This document shows positions 48,929 to 58,857 of a stretch of 64,000 nucleotides of DNA, piece by piece. The notes below the pieces were generated by a model. That model had not been told where the DNA came from. It made no database searches and saw only the letters and a program-made list of their open reading frames with translations. The position numbers and the translations under genes were made by a program. Every line of letters starts with the position of its first letter. Positions within the stretch are counted from its first letter, which is position 1. The stretch lies in the NCBI GenBank assembly GCA_900472175.1, contig UCHD01000001.1, forward strand, positions 1-64,000. The letters are read 5' to 3'. Origin of the DNA: Hyphomicrobiales bacterium. Its GTDB lineage: Bacteria; Pseudomonadota; Alphaproteobacteria; Rhizobiales; Rhizobiaceae.

Positions 48929-49081
48929 TTAACGCACCCAGCGCAGGCAAAGCAGGCGCAACGCGCTGGACATCCTGTTGGGCAGGCGGTTCCGGTTGAT
49001 CACTTCCTGGAATTCGTGCTGTTTGCGCCCATCTTTCGCCAGCATATCCGCCAACAAAACTACTCCCATCATCTCCGGCAT
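48929..49081 (-). CDS. Small cationic protein, 50 residues (putative)
   Basis: 50 codons (MPEMMGVVLLADMLAKDGRK ... RMSSALRLLCLRWVR), basic at the end. AAGGAG lies 8 bases before the ATG, a good ribosome binding site, and the ORF ends at the shared terminator. Convergent with the chemoreceptor. No family recognised. Support comes from the site and position, so moderate confidence only. Confidence 0.5.
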   Translation of the reverse strand: MPEMMGVVLLADMLAKDGRKQHEFQEVINRNRLPNRMSSALRLLCLRWVR

Positions 49082-49249
49082 TTACAGGTCTCCTTCGGCA
49101 ATAGAAAGCCGTTGCCGGACGGGGTGTCCCGCAGCCAACTTTCTTCAATCTGGGTGGGAAGGCGGTTCAGCCGCACTCCGTTTACGCCTCGAACCTATGC
49201 TTCAAAAATCAGTTTATAAACGCAAGAAAACGGAGTATGTTTTTCAATT

Positions 49250-50125
49250 ATGAAAGACATAAATTGGGATGCATATCAGATATTTCTGTCTGTCGCGCGC
49301 CATGGCGGCTTGACCGGCGCTGCTCAGGCCAATGGTTTGAGCCCGGCGACGGTCGGGCGGCGCGTGCTTGATCTCGAACAGGGAATTGGGCGGCAGCTTT
49401 TTGTTCGCAGCCAGACCGGTTACCGGCTGACAGGTGACGGTCAGGCTCTTTTCGAACAGCTGCAGGCGATGGATGCCGTTGTGCGCAAGGTCGATGGCTG
49501 GCGACGGGAGGCGCATGGCGCGTCGGTGGTGCGGCTGATGGCGGGCACCTGGGTGACGTGGCTGGTCTGCGAAAACATCCAGGCCATCTGGAGCGAGCGG
49601 GATAGCTTCCGGCTCGACATGTCCGTTTCCGAGCGCCGCGCGACGCTGGCCCACCGCGAAAGCGATGTGGGCGTGCGCGCGGTAGCGCCGGAAGAGCCAA
49701 ATCTGGCGAGCCGCCATACCGGCGATGTCGCCTATGCCGCCTACCGCCAGCGCAATGCGCCGGACGGGCTTTCATCGGCCTGGCTTGCCGTATCCGAAGA
49801 GGATGCCATCTCGCCTTATCTGCGCTGGCCGCATGAGCGGGCGGCAAGCTCGATTGCCGTCATCGTCAGTCGGCCACGCTCGCTGCTCGACCTTGCAAAA
49901 TCAGGGGCGGGGCAGGCGGTGCTACCGTGTTTTGTCGGCGATCTCGATCCCGGCCTGGAGCGGGCAGGCGAAGAGCTAAAGCAGTTGCGTCACGGCCAAT
50001 GGATCGTCACCAACAGCGAAGACCGCCACCGCCGCGAAATCCGCACAGTCTCCGAGCGGCTGTTCCGGCTGGTGAAAAGCCATGCCGATCTCTTCTCCGG
50101 AAAGCGGCCAAGCCGAAGCCTGTAG
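49250..50125 (+). CDS. LysR-family transcriptional regulator
   Basis: 291 residues. N-terminal winged HTH (WDAYQIFLSVARHGGLTGAA, SPATVGRRVLDLEQGIGRQL) and a substrate-binding domain of lower similarity, shorter than usual. The target is unclear; the gene divergent from it is the small ORF at 48929, and the convergent one is the 83-residue gene. The ribosome binding site is weak (GGAG 14 bases upstream). Confidence 0.88.
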   Translation: MKDINWDAYQIFLSVARHGGLTGAAQANGLSPATVGRRVLDLEQGIGRQLFVRSQTGYRLTGDGQALFEQLQAMDAVVRKVDGWRREAHGASVVRLMAGTWVTWLVCENIQAIWSERDSFRLDMSVSERRATLAHRESDVGVRAVAPEEPNLASRHTGDVAYAAYRQRNAPDGLSSAWLAVSEEDAISPYLRWPHERAASSIAVIVSRPRSLLDLAKSGAGQAVLPCFVGDLDPGLERAGEELKQLRHGQWIVTNSEDRHRREIRTVSERLFRLVKSHADLFSGKRPSRSL

Positions 50126-50141
50126 GACTGCATAAAAACGC

Positions 50142-50176
50142 AAAATCCCGGCGGAAAAAGTCCCGCCAGGATTTTT
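50142..50176. terminator. Bidirectional terminator between the LysR gene and the 83-residue gene
   Basis: AAAATCC plus GGCGG (50142-50154) pairs with CCGCC plus GGATTTT (50163-50174) with one mismatch. A-run and T-run flanks allow termination from both sides. Confidence 0.85.
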
Positions 50177-50195
50177 TGGGACAGATGATCATGCC

Positions 50196-50447
50196 TCAGC
50201 CGCGTCCCTGGGTGACGATAACGGGGATCAGCAGATCACCCCAGTTGCCTTCGCCACCATGATGACGGGCGGAGCGGACGAGTTCGACGGAAACGCCGGC
50301 ATCCACGGCCTTCATGACAGCCTGGTTGAGCCTGTGCAGGTCGTTGGCGACCATGCGGATCATTGCCTGCTGTTCCGGTGTCATGGCCGAGGACTGTTCC
50401 TCCGCCCGTTCCTTGACATGTGTCTTGATAGTGGCCTGGACTGTCAT
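50196..50447 (-). CDS. Small conserved-looking protein downstream of aceA (hypothetical)
   Basis: 83 residues (MTVQATIKTHVKERAEEQSS; ARHHGGEGNWGDLLIPVIVT). GGAG 7 bases before the ATG. It lies 84 bases after aceA on the same strand and ends at a terminator, so it is probably co-transcribed with isocitrate lyase. No family recognised; no membrane helix or metal motif. Confidence 0.65.
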   Translation of the reverse strand: MTVQATIKTHVKERAEEQSSAMTPEQQAMIRMVANDLHRLNQAVMKAVDAGVSVELVRSARHHGGEGNWGDLLIPVIVTQGRG

Positions 50448-50493
50448 CGCATTTCTCCTCTTATGTGGGGTTCTTGAAGGGACGTTTTGGTTG

Positions 50494-50523
50494 CCCTCCC
50501 CACCTCCAGAATGGCGGGGAGGG
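50494..50523. repeat. GC-rich inverted repeat between aceA and the 83-residue gene
   Basis: CCCTCCCC (50494-50501) and GGGGAGGG (50516-50523), perfect 8-bp arms with a 14-base loop, no T run on the aceA side. It may be a weak terminator or a dispersed rhizobial repeat. Confidence 0.5.
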
Positions 50524-50531
50524 GAGTTCCT

Positions 50532-51821
<1,290 letters not shown>

Positions 51822-51976
51822 AGCTTTCCTCCTGCAAACTTCAGAGTGTCATTCGACTTTGGTTGAATGATCGTCCGATCCACGAATTTGATGTGACGAG
51901 TTTTACAGTGCGCCGCACAAAACGGCGAGAACAAAAGGATTGTCACGGCATTGAAAAGGGTTATCATGTCTTGCCT

Positions 51977-52041
51977 TTTACAAAAGGCGTTTGTCATTTT
52001 GTAAATGATGTAAAGATTTCGAATCCCCGCGATTTTGTAAA
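51977..52041. promoter_or_regulatory. Three TTTTGTAAA operator-like sites between aceA and scfR
   Basis: TTTACAAAA at 51977-51985 (inverted), TTTTGTAAA at 51997-52005 and 52033-52041; centres 20 and 36 bases apart. The first sits in a wider palindrome GCCTTTT-AC-AAAAGGC. The third overlaps the Shine-Dalgarno AAGG of the regulator gene. Corynebacterial RamB binds TTTGCAAA-type sites in similar positions. Confidence 0.65.
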
Positions 52042-52052
52042 AGGCGTGACAA

Positions 52053-53462
52053 ATGGCTGAAAACAAGATTTTTGCCGGTGCCCGCGTGCGGCGCATCCGC
52101 AATGGTTTGTCGCTGACGCAAACGGCGATGGCCGAGGCGCTCGGCATTTCGCCGTCCTATCTCAACCTGATCGAGCGCAATCAGCGGCCGTTGACGGTGC
52201 AACTGCTGTTGAAACTCTCTTCAGTGTACAAGGTCGATCTTGACGAGTTGCAGGGCGAGGCAACAAGCAGCGTCACACAATTGCGTGAAGTCTTCGCCGA
52301 TCCGCTGCTTTCGGGCGAGCTGCCGGGCGATCAGGAACTGATCGAGGTGGTGGAGGCCGCGCCCAACGCTGCGATGGGCATGCTCAAGCTCTATCGTGCT
52401 TACCGCGAGCAATCGCTGCGGCTGAAGGATTTGAGTACACTGCTGTCCGATCAAGGGCATATGGCGGCACTGTCGGATGCCCGCCTGCCGATGGACGAGG
52501 TTCGCGACATCTTCGAAAACCGTCCGCATTATTTTGCCGGGATCGACGAAGCCGCCGAAGCTTTTCATGCGCAGCTTTCCCCCGGCGACGATCTTGCCAG
52601 CGCGTTGAAGAGCTGGCTGCGCAAGGAGCATGGTCTGACGGTCCGCACGCTACCGGTGCATGTCATGCCGGATTTGCGTCGCCGCTTCGATCGCCATTCC
52701 ATGCGGCTGTTCCTGTCCGAGCGGCTGTCGGCACAGGACCAGCTGCGGGAAATCGCCATGGAGGCCGCGCAGATCGCTTTTCCGGAGGCGATCGCCGCCG
52801 ATCTCCAGCAACTGGCATTTTCGACCGGCGAGGCGCGCCGTATCGGCCGCTTTGAGCTTGCCCGCTATGCCGCGCATGCGATCGTGATGCCCTATGGCGG
52901 GTTTCTCGCCGCAGCACTGCGGGCGAAATACGATATCGATGTCCTCAGCGCCCGGTTCCAGGTGTCGTTCGAACAAGTGGCAAATCGGTTGGTGACGCTG
53001 CAGCGGCCCGGTGCTGCGGGCGTGCCATTCTTTCTGATGGAGATCGATCATGCCGGGAACCGGCTGCGCAAGGCCGGTGCATCCGGTTTTCCGCAGGCCC
53101 GCTTTGGTGGGGGCTGTCCCAAGCTCAATGTCCACACGGCATTTGCGCAAGCCGGGCAGGTTCTGGCTGACCGGGTGGAGATCTTCGGAGGCGGGGAATT
53201 TGTCACGATCGCAAGCACTGTCGACGGGCCGCGGGCGAATTTCCAGGAGCGGGTTCGCCGCACGGCGATCCTGATCGGCTATGATGCGGTCCACACCGCC
53301 GAAACCGTGTATGGCGGCGTACCGCTTGCGGCCGTTGCCGGTGGCACCGCCTGCCGTCTCTGCGAGCGGCAGGGCTGTCTTGCCCGGGCCGAGCCGCCGG
53401 TCACCCGGCCACTCGGGCTCGATGAAATGGTGACGGGTTTGAGCGCCTTCGATTTCCAGTAA
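52053..53462 (+). CDS. ScfR/RamB-type XRE-family regulator of the glyoxylate cycle
   Basis: 469 residues. N-terminal XRE helix-turn-helix (RIRNGLSLTQTAMAEALGIS, LIERNQRPLTVQLLLKL), then the long IrrE/ImmA-like and DUF2083-type sensor region of the short-chain acyl regulator family, with a C-terminal Cys cluster (Cys434, Cys437, Cys442). RamB relatives control isocitrate lyase and malate synthase genes in response to acetyl-CoA/propionyl-CoA-type signals. Divergent from aceA, its likely target. Its stop abuts the desaturase stop with no base between. Confidence 0.88.
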   Translation: MAENKIFAGARVRRIRNGLSLTQTAMAEALGISPSYLNLIERNQRPLTVQLLLKLSSVYKVDLDELQGEATSSVTQLREVFADPLLSGELPGDQELIEVVEAAPNAAMGMLKLYRAYREQSLRLKDLSTLLSDQGHMAALSDARLPMDEVRDIFENRPHYFAGIDEAAEAFHAQLSPGDDLASALKSWLRKEHGLTVRTLPVHVMPDLRRRFDRHSMRLFLSERLSAQDQLREIAMEAAQIAFPEAIAADLQQLAFSTGEARRIGRFELARYAAHAIVMPYGGFLAAALRAKYDIDVLSARFQVSFEQVANRLVTLQRPGAAGVPFFLMEIDHAGNRLRKAGASGFPQARFGGGCPKLNVHTAFAQAGQVLADRVEIFGGGEFVTIASTVDGPRANFQERVRRTAILIGYDAVHTAETVYGGVPLAAVAGGTACRLCERQGCLARAEPPVTRPLGLDEMVTGLSAFDFQ

Positions 53463-54416
53463 TCAGTAGCTGACGGGATGATGCGCGGGCAGCAGCGGCG
53501 CATCCGGCGCAAAGCACTCTGCCGGCAGGCCCGTCGTATAGCCGCGGGTGATATGCGCCTTGGCGGCATAGGCAGGATTCTTCATCAGCACCGCATGCAG
53601 TTCCGGCAGGTTGTAATAGGGCACGCCGGGATAAAGATGGTGTTCCAGATGGTAATTGATGTTGTGGGGCGCAAAGAACAGTTTTTCCCAGACGTAGGGA
53701 TACACCGTGCGCGAGCTGCCCAGTTCGTCGGAATAATCCATGCTGCCGAAATGTTCGGCGACGCTGCGGACATAGAGGAACAGGCAGAAGAAGGTGAGGA
53801 ATGGCACAAGCCAATACAGCAGGAAGTCCGTCCAGAGCCCGAAGACCGAGAAGATCACGGCGGCGGAGGCATAGAATCCGATGCGTAGCAGCTTGTAGGT
53901 CCGGGTCGATCGGTCATGCTTGGCGATGCGCTTGGCCATATGCAGGATATCGCGAACCGAATTCACTGCGACGAGATAGCCGAGCAACTGCACCACGCCG
54001 CGCCAGACTTTCTGCGGGAAGGTGAACTGTGCCATGCCGAGCTTGGCAGCCCAGTCCGGATCGTCATCGGTATTGGTGTGCTGGTGATGGGCAAGATGGT
54101 TCATCCGGTAGCCGTCGACGGTCGCCATGATCGGCCACGCGAGCAGCAGGTCGCTCATCCAGTCGCTGACTTTGCGGTTCTTGATGATGCGGTAATGGGC
54201 TGCCTCGTGCATCAGGCAGCCGAAGGCGTGCATGCGGCCGGCGATGACGAGCACAGCCGCGATATAGGCGAGCGGATGCTGGATATATTTGCTGAAGGCA
54301 ATGGCGGCTGCAATCAGCGCCCAGTCGAAACCGATGGCGAGAAGCGTCCTGCGGGATTGCAGCACCGACAGCCGCTTCAATTCCCGTGGATCGATCCGCT
54401 GCGACTTCACACTCAT
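53463..54416 (-). CDS. Membrane fatty acid desaturase-family protein
   Basis: 317 residues with four or more membrane helices and the three His boxes of the di-iron desaturase/hydroxylase family: HEAAH (70-74), HLAHH (107-111) and HLEHH (256-260). Acts in the inner membrane on acyl lipids or similar hydrophobic substrates; substrate unknown. ATG at 54416 chosen; a long in-frame extension upstream to 54815 overlaps the potF start and is rejected. Convergent with the ScfR gene. Confidence 0.9.
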   Translation of the reverse strand: MSVKSQRIDPRELKRLSVLQSRRTLLAIGFDWALIAAAIAFSKYIQHPLAYIAAVLVIAGRMHAFGCLMHEAAHYRIIKNRKVSDWMSDLLLAWPIMATVDGYRMNHLAHHQHTNTDDDPDWAAKLGMAQFTFPQKVWRGVVQLLGYLVAVNSVRDILHMAKRIAKHDRSTRTYKLLRIGFYASAAVIFSVFGLWTDFLLYWLVPFLTFFCLFLYVRSVAEHFGSMDYSDELGSSRTVYPYVWEKLFFAPHNINYHLEHHLYPGVPYYNLPELHAVLMKNPAYAAKAHITRGYTTGLPAECFAPDAPLLPAHHPVSY

Positions 54417-54760
54417 GATGGTCAACTCCGAACGCACAACCTTTGCGGCGCAAAATCGCATTCCAGGCATGGTTAAGCAATCGTAAACGCCGCGGTTCGA
54501 GGTCGATCTGAGCTTATGGTTAATCTGCGTGCGCCGTCCGGCCATCCCGGTCGCAGGCCTGTCATGCCGCACTGAAAAGATTCGGCTTTTGCCAGTGAGC
54601 GCTAAAATTTGCGCTGCCGCTGGATGGTTCGCGTGGGACCAGTAAAAGCGCTTGTGGTTGTTGGAAAACATGCCTACCTTCCAAGCGCGCATACGGAGGG
54701 GCAGACAGGCAGGCGACGGCAGCATGCCTAGACTGACCCGATAAAACCAAGGGGAATTCC
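54417..54760. promoter_or_regulatory. Divergent intergenic region, desaturase and potF
   Basis: 344 bases with no supported gene, presumably holding both promoters. No clear operator or repeat seen. AAGGGGA before the ATG at 54761 is the potF ribosome binding site. Confidence 0.4.
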
Positions 54761-55855
54761 ATGTCGCGTACGATTGCCACCGCCTTTGCCGCGTTGATCC
54801 TCGCAGGGTCCGCAACGATTGCCACCGCGCAGGAGCGCGTGGTCAATGTCTACAACTGGTCCGATTATATCGATGCCAGCATTCTCGAAGATTTCACCAA
54901 GGAAACCGGCATCAAGGTCGTCTACGACGTCTTCGATAGCAACGAGATCCTCGAAACCAAGCTACTTGCCGGTGGCACCGGCTATGACGTCGTTGTGCCG
55001 ACGGCAAGCTTCCTGCAGCGCCAGATCGCAGCCGGTGTCTTCCAGAAGCTCGACAAGTCGAAGCTGCCGAACCTGTCCAACATGTGGGACGTGATTTCCG
55101 AACGTATCCAGAAATACGACCCCGGTAATGAATATGCCGTCGACTACATGTGGGGTACGACCGGCATCGGCTACAATGTCGAGAAGGTGAAGCAGATCCT
55201 CGGTACCGACGAGGCGCCGACCTGGGATGTGATCTTCAAGCCGGAAGTGGCTGCAAAGTTCAAGGATTGCGGTATCCACATCCTCGATTCGGCCTCGGAC
55301 GTGCTACCGTCGGCGCTCGCCTATCTCGGTCTCGATCCCGATAGCCGCGCCCCGGACGATCTGAAGAAGGCGGAAGAGCTTCTGACGTCCATTCGTCCCT
55401 ACGTTCGCAAGTTCCATTCGTCGGAATATATCAATGCGCTGGCCAACGGCGATATCTGCCTGGCCGTCGGCTATTCGGGCGACGTCTTCCAGGCCCGCGA
55501 TCGCGCTGCCGAAGCCAAGGCCGGCGTAACGGTCAACTATGTCATCCCGCCGACCGGCGCGCAGATGTGGTTCGACGTCATGGCCATTCCGGCCGATGCG
55601 CCGCATGTCGCCGAAGCGCACGAATTCCTCAACTACATGATGAAGCCGGAAGTGGTCGCCAAGGCCTCGAACGTGGTGTTCTACGCCAACGGCAACAAGG
55701 CATCGCAGCAGTTCGTCGACAAGGAAGTGCTTGACGACACCGCGATCTATCCGACGCCGGAGGTGCTTGCCAAGCTCTTCACGGTCACGCCCTATGACGC
55801 CAAATCGCAGCGTCTGGTGACGCGGCTCTGGACCAAGGTGGTCACCGGCCAGTAA
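54761..55855 (+). CDS. potF: Polyamine ABC transporter binding protein PotF
   Basis: 364 residues. Signal peptide (about 1-23, ending ATAQ) and a PotD/PotF-type fold with YNWSDYIDASILEDFTKETG, the family start. Polyamine-site acidic and aromatic residues are spread through the sequence; putrescine is the likely ligand by similarity to PotF rather than PotD. Followed by a strong terminator before potG, so most transcripts may stop after potF. Confidence 0.9.
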   Translation: MSRTIATAFAALILAGSATIATAQERVVNVYNWSDYIDASILEDFTKETGIKVVYDVFDSNEILETKLLAGGTGYDVVVPTASFLQRQIAAGVFQKLDKSKLPNLSNMWDVISERIQKYDPGNEYAVDYMWGTTGIGYNVEKVKQILGTDEAPTWDVIFKPEVAAKFKDCGIHILDSASDVLPSALAYLGLDPDSRAPDDLKKAEELLTSIRPYVRKFHSSEYINALANGDICLAVGYSGDVFQARDRAAEAKAGVTVNYVIPPTGAQMWFDVMAIPADAPHVAEAHEFLNYMMKPEVVAKASNVVFYANGNKASQQFVDKEVLDDTAIYPTPEVLAKLFTVTPYDAKSQRLVTRLWTKVVTGQ

Positions 55856-55862
55856 GTCGAAA

Positions 55863-55896
55863 AAAATTGCCCGGACCTGAAAATCCGGGCAATTTT
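55863..55896 (+). terminator. Terminator between potF and potG
   Basis: AAAATTGCCCGGA (55863-55875) and TCCGGGCAATTTT (55884-55896), perfect 13-bp stem, followed by a T-rich tail. Probably a partial terminator giving more binding protein than transporter. Confidence 0.9.
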
Positions 55897-55949
55897 CTTT
55901 TATGGCGCTGGGCAAGGCGCCGTTTGTGCATGTCATTTGGGGATAGATG

Positions 55950-57092
55950 ATGAAGTCACTTGGCAGTATCCGGCGCTCCTTTGCTCCCTGGGCCGATCCG
56001 AAATCCGTACCGTTCATCGCCGTCAAGAACGTCACCAAGAGGTTTGGGGATTTCGTTGCCGTCGATGATCTGTCGCTCAACATCTATCCGCGCGAATTCT
56101 TCGCTCTGCTCGGCGCGTCCGGCTGCGGCAAGTCCACGCTGCTGCGCATGCTGGCCGGCTTCGAGCAGCCGACGTCGGGTGAAATCATCCTTGATGGACA
56201 GAGCCTTGCCGGTATCCCGCCCTACAAGCGGCCGGTCAACATGATGTTCCAGTCCTACGCGCTGTTTCCGCATATGACGGTCGAAAACAACATCGCCTTC
56301 GGCCTCAAGCAGGACGGCATGCCGAAGGCCGATATCGCCGCCCGCGTCGATCAGATGCTGAAACTGGTGAAGCTCGACAAGTTTGCCAAGCGCAAGCCAC
56401 ATCAGCTTTCCGGCGGCCAACGTCAGCGTGTGGCACTTGCCCGGTCGCTGGCCAAGCGTCCGAAGGTGCTGCTGCTCGATGAGCCGTTGGGCGCGCTCGA
56501 CAAGAAGCTGCGCGAGGAAACCCAGTTCGAACTGATGGACCTGCAGCAGGAACTTGGCCTGACCTTCGTCGTTGTGACCCACGACCAGGAAGAGGCAATG
56601 ACCATGGCCGACCGCATCGCGGTCATGGCGCATGGCAAGGTCGTGCAGGTGGCCACCCCACCGGAAATCTACGAAGCGCCCAATTCGCGTTTCGTCGCCG
56701 ATTTCATCGGTGACGTGAATATTTTCGACGGCACGGTCTCATCCGCCGGCAATGGTACCGTCGAGATCGCCACCCAAAGCGGTTTTACCGTCCGCGTCGC
56801 CTCCGCCGAACTACCCGCAGTCGGCGCCAATGCCGGCTTTGCCGTGCGCCCGGAGAAGATCCGCGTCGGCCGCGATCGTCCCGCCTGCGCCCCGCTCAAT
56901 GCCGCCCAGGGTGAAATCTGGGATATCGGCTATCTCGGTGACATGACGGTTTTCCATGTCAAGTTGAAGGACGGCAAGGTCATCAAGGCATCCTCGCTGA
57001 ACGCTGTTCGCGCGGTCGAGGATCCGATCGGCTATGACCAGGAGGTCTGGATTTCGTTCGATGAAAATGCCGGCGTCGTGCTGAAGGATTAA
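55950..57092 (+). CDS. potG: Polyamine ABC transporter ATPase PotG
   Basis: 380 residues. Walker A GASGCGKST, signature LSGGQRQRVALARSLAKRPK, Walker B VLLLDEPLGALD, H-loop VTHDQEE; TOBE domain from about 300. Energises PotHI. Two ATGs (55947 and 55950); GGGGA lies 6 bases before 55950, so that one is used. Confidence 0.93.
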   Translation: MKSLGSIRRSFAPWADPKSVPFIAVKNVTKRFGDFVAVDDLSLNIYPREFFALLGASGCGKSTLLRMLAGFEQPTSGEIILDGQSLAGIPPYKRPVNMMFQSYALFPHMTVENNIAFGLKQDGMPKADIAARVDQMLKLVKLDKFAKRKPHQLSGGQRQRVALARSLAKRPKVLLLDEPLGALDKKLREETQFELMDLQQELGLTFVVVTHDQEEAMTMADRIAVMAHGKVVQVATPPEIYEAPNSRFVADFIGDVNIFDGTVSSAGNGTVEIATQSGFTVRVASAELPAVGANAGFAVRPEKIRVGRDRPACAPLNAAQGEIWDIGYLGDMTVFHVKLKDGKVIKASSLNAVRAVEDPIGYDQEVWISFDENAGVVLKD

Positions 57093-57096
57093 GGCC

Positions 57097-58008
57097 ATGG
57101 CAAAACTCGGATCGGCCCTGTTCAACCGGCTGGTGATCATCATCCCGTATGCCTGGTTGCTGTTTTTCTTCCTCATTCCGTTCTTCATCGTCATCCGCAT
57201 TTCGCTGTCGGAAACCGCCGTCGCGATGCCGCCCTATTTGCCGGTGTTCGACCTCGCCTCCGGTTTTGGCGGGATCATCGACAATATCAAACAGTTCTCG
57301 ATCGATAACTACATCTGGCTGACCGAGGACGCGCTCTATGCCAAGGCCTATATCTCCAGTCTCTGGATCGCCGGGGTCTCGACATTCCTGACGCTGCTGA
57401 TTGCCTATCCGGTGGCTTACGGCATGGCGCAGGCACCCAACACGATCCGCCCGACGCTGCTGATGCTGGTGATCCTGCCGTTCTGGACGAGCTTCCTGAT
57501 CCGCGTCTACGCCTGGATCGCCATCCTGAAGCCGGAAGGGTTGCTCAACCAGCTGCTCCTGACGCTCGGGGTGATCGATCAGCCGCTGATCATCCTCAAC
57601 ACCAACTGGGCGATCTATATCGGTATCGTTTATTCCTACCTGCCGTTCATGGTGCTGCCGATCTATTCGTCGCTGGAAAAGATGGATCACAGCCTGACCG
57701 AGGCCGCCCAGGATCTCGGCTGCACACCGATCCGGGCGTTCTGGCGCGTCACGTTTCCGCTGTCGCTGCCCGGCGTTGTCGCCGGCTGCATGCTGGTCTT
57801 CATTCCGGCCGTTGGCGAATTCGTTATCCCGGATCTGCTCGGCGGCTCCGAAACGCTGATGATCGGCAAGACCTTGTGGAACGAGTTTAACGCCAACCGC
57901 GACTGGCCGGTTTCGGCGGCGGTGGCGACCATTCTACTGCTCATCCTGGTGGTGCCGATCATGTTCTTCCAACACGCGCAATCCAAAGCCGACGCGGAGG
58001 GGAGATAG
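57097..58008 (+). CDS. potH: Polyamine ABC transporter permease PotH
   Basis: 303 residues, six membrane helices, EAA motif EAAQDLGCTPIRAFWRVTFP near residue 200. Forms the channel with PotI. 4 bases after potG; coupled to potI by a 2-base gap. Confidence 0.93.
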   Translation: MAKLGSALFNRLVIIIPYAWLLFFFLIPFFIVIRISLSETAVAMPPYLPVFDLASGFGGIIDNIKQFSIDNYIWLTEDALYAKAYISSLWIAGVSTFLTLLIAYPVAYGMAQAPNTIRPTLLMLVILPFWTSFLIRVYAWIAILKPEGLLNQLLLTLGVIDQPLIILNTNWAIYIGIVYSYLPFMVLPIYSSLEKMDHSLTEAAQDLGCTPIRAFWRVTFPLSLPGVVAGCMLVFIPAVGEFVIPDLLGGSETLMIGKTLWNEFNANRDWPVSAAVATILLLILVVPIMFFQHAQSKADAEGR

Positions 58009-58010
58009 TC

Positions 58011-58826
58011 ATGCAGCGCTGGTCCCGTTTCAATATCGCCTCGATCGTTCTCGGCTTCGCCTTTCTGTACCTGCCGATCGTGTTGCTGGTGGTTTTTTCC
58101 TTCAACGAGTCCAAGCTTGTCACCGTCTGGGCGGGCTTCTCGACCAAATGGTATGTACAGCTGTTCCACAATCAGGCGCTTCTCGATGCCGCCTGGGTCA
58201 CCATCCGCGTTGGCCTGATTTCGGCAACGGTCGCCACGGTGCTCGGCACGCTGGCGGCACTTGCCATGACGCGCTACACGCGGTTTCGCGGCCGCATGCT
58301 GTTTTCAGGCATGATCTACGCGCCGCTGGTCATGCCGGAGGTCATCACCGGCCTGTCGATGCTGTTGTTGTTCGTAGCCATCGGTTTCGATCGGGGCTTC
58401 TGGACGCTGACTTTGGCGCATATCACCTTCACCATGTGCTTCGTCGCCGTCGTCGTGCAGTCCCGGCTTCTGAGCTTCGACCGCTCGATCGAGGAGGCGG
58501 CGATGGATCTCGGCGCTACGCCGGTCGCCACCTTCCTGCAGGTGACCCTGCCGGTGATCGCGCCCGCTGTGTTTTCCGGTTGGGTGCTCGCCTTCACGCT
58601 GTCGCTGGACGATCTGGTGATTTCGAGCTTCACCTCCGGCCCCGGCGCGACAACGCTACCGATGCGGATCTACAGCCAGGTCCGGTTGGGCGTGACGCCC
58701 GAGATCAACGCAGTCTGCACCATCCTGATCGGCATCGTCGCGATCGGCGTGCTGATCGCCTCGGTGGTTTCGCGCAGCCGGGAAATCCAGCGGGTCAAGG
58801 ACGAGCAGGCCGCTTTCGCGCACTGA
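58011..58826 (+). CDS. potI: Polyamine ABC transporter permease PotI
   Basis: 271 residues, six membrane helices, EAA motif EEAAMDLGATPVATFLQVTL. Second permease of the importer. Last gene of potFGHI; convergent with the AsmA-family gene 31 bases later. Confidence 0.93.
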   Translation: MQRWSRFNIASIVLGFAFLYLPIVLLVVFSFNESKLVTVWAGFSTKWYVQLFHNQALLDAAWVTIRVGLISATVATVLGTLAALAMTRYTRFRGRMLFSGMIYAPLVMPEVITGLSMLLLFVAIGFDRGFWTLTLAHITFTMCFVAVVVQSRLLSFDRSIEEAAMDLGATPVATFLQVTLPVIAPAVFSGWVLAFTLSLDDLVISSFTSGPGATTLPMRIYSQVRLGVTPEINAVCTILIGIVAIGVLIASVVSRSREIQRVKDEQAAFAH

Positions 58827-58857
58827 TCTGAACGGAGAGCGGACGCTCCATTCCCGC

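Noticed and set aside
53463-54815. 450-residue version of the desaturase
   Set aside because: The first 133 residues overlap the divergent potF start and show no membrane or desaturase features; ATG at 54416 gives the family start.
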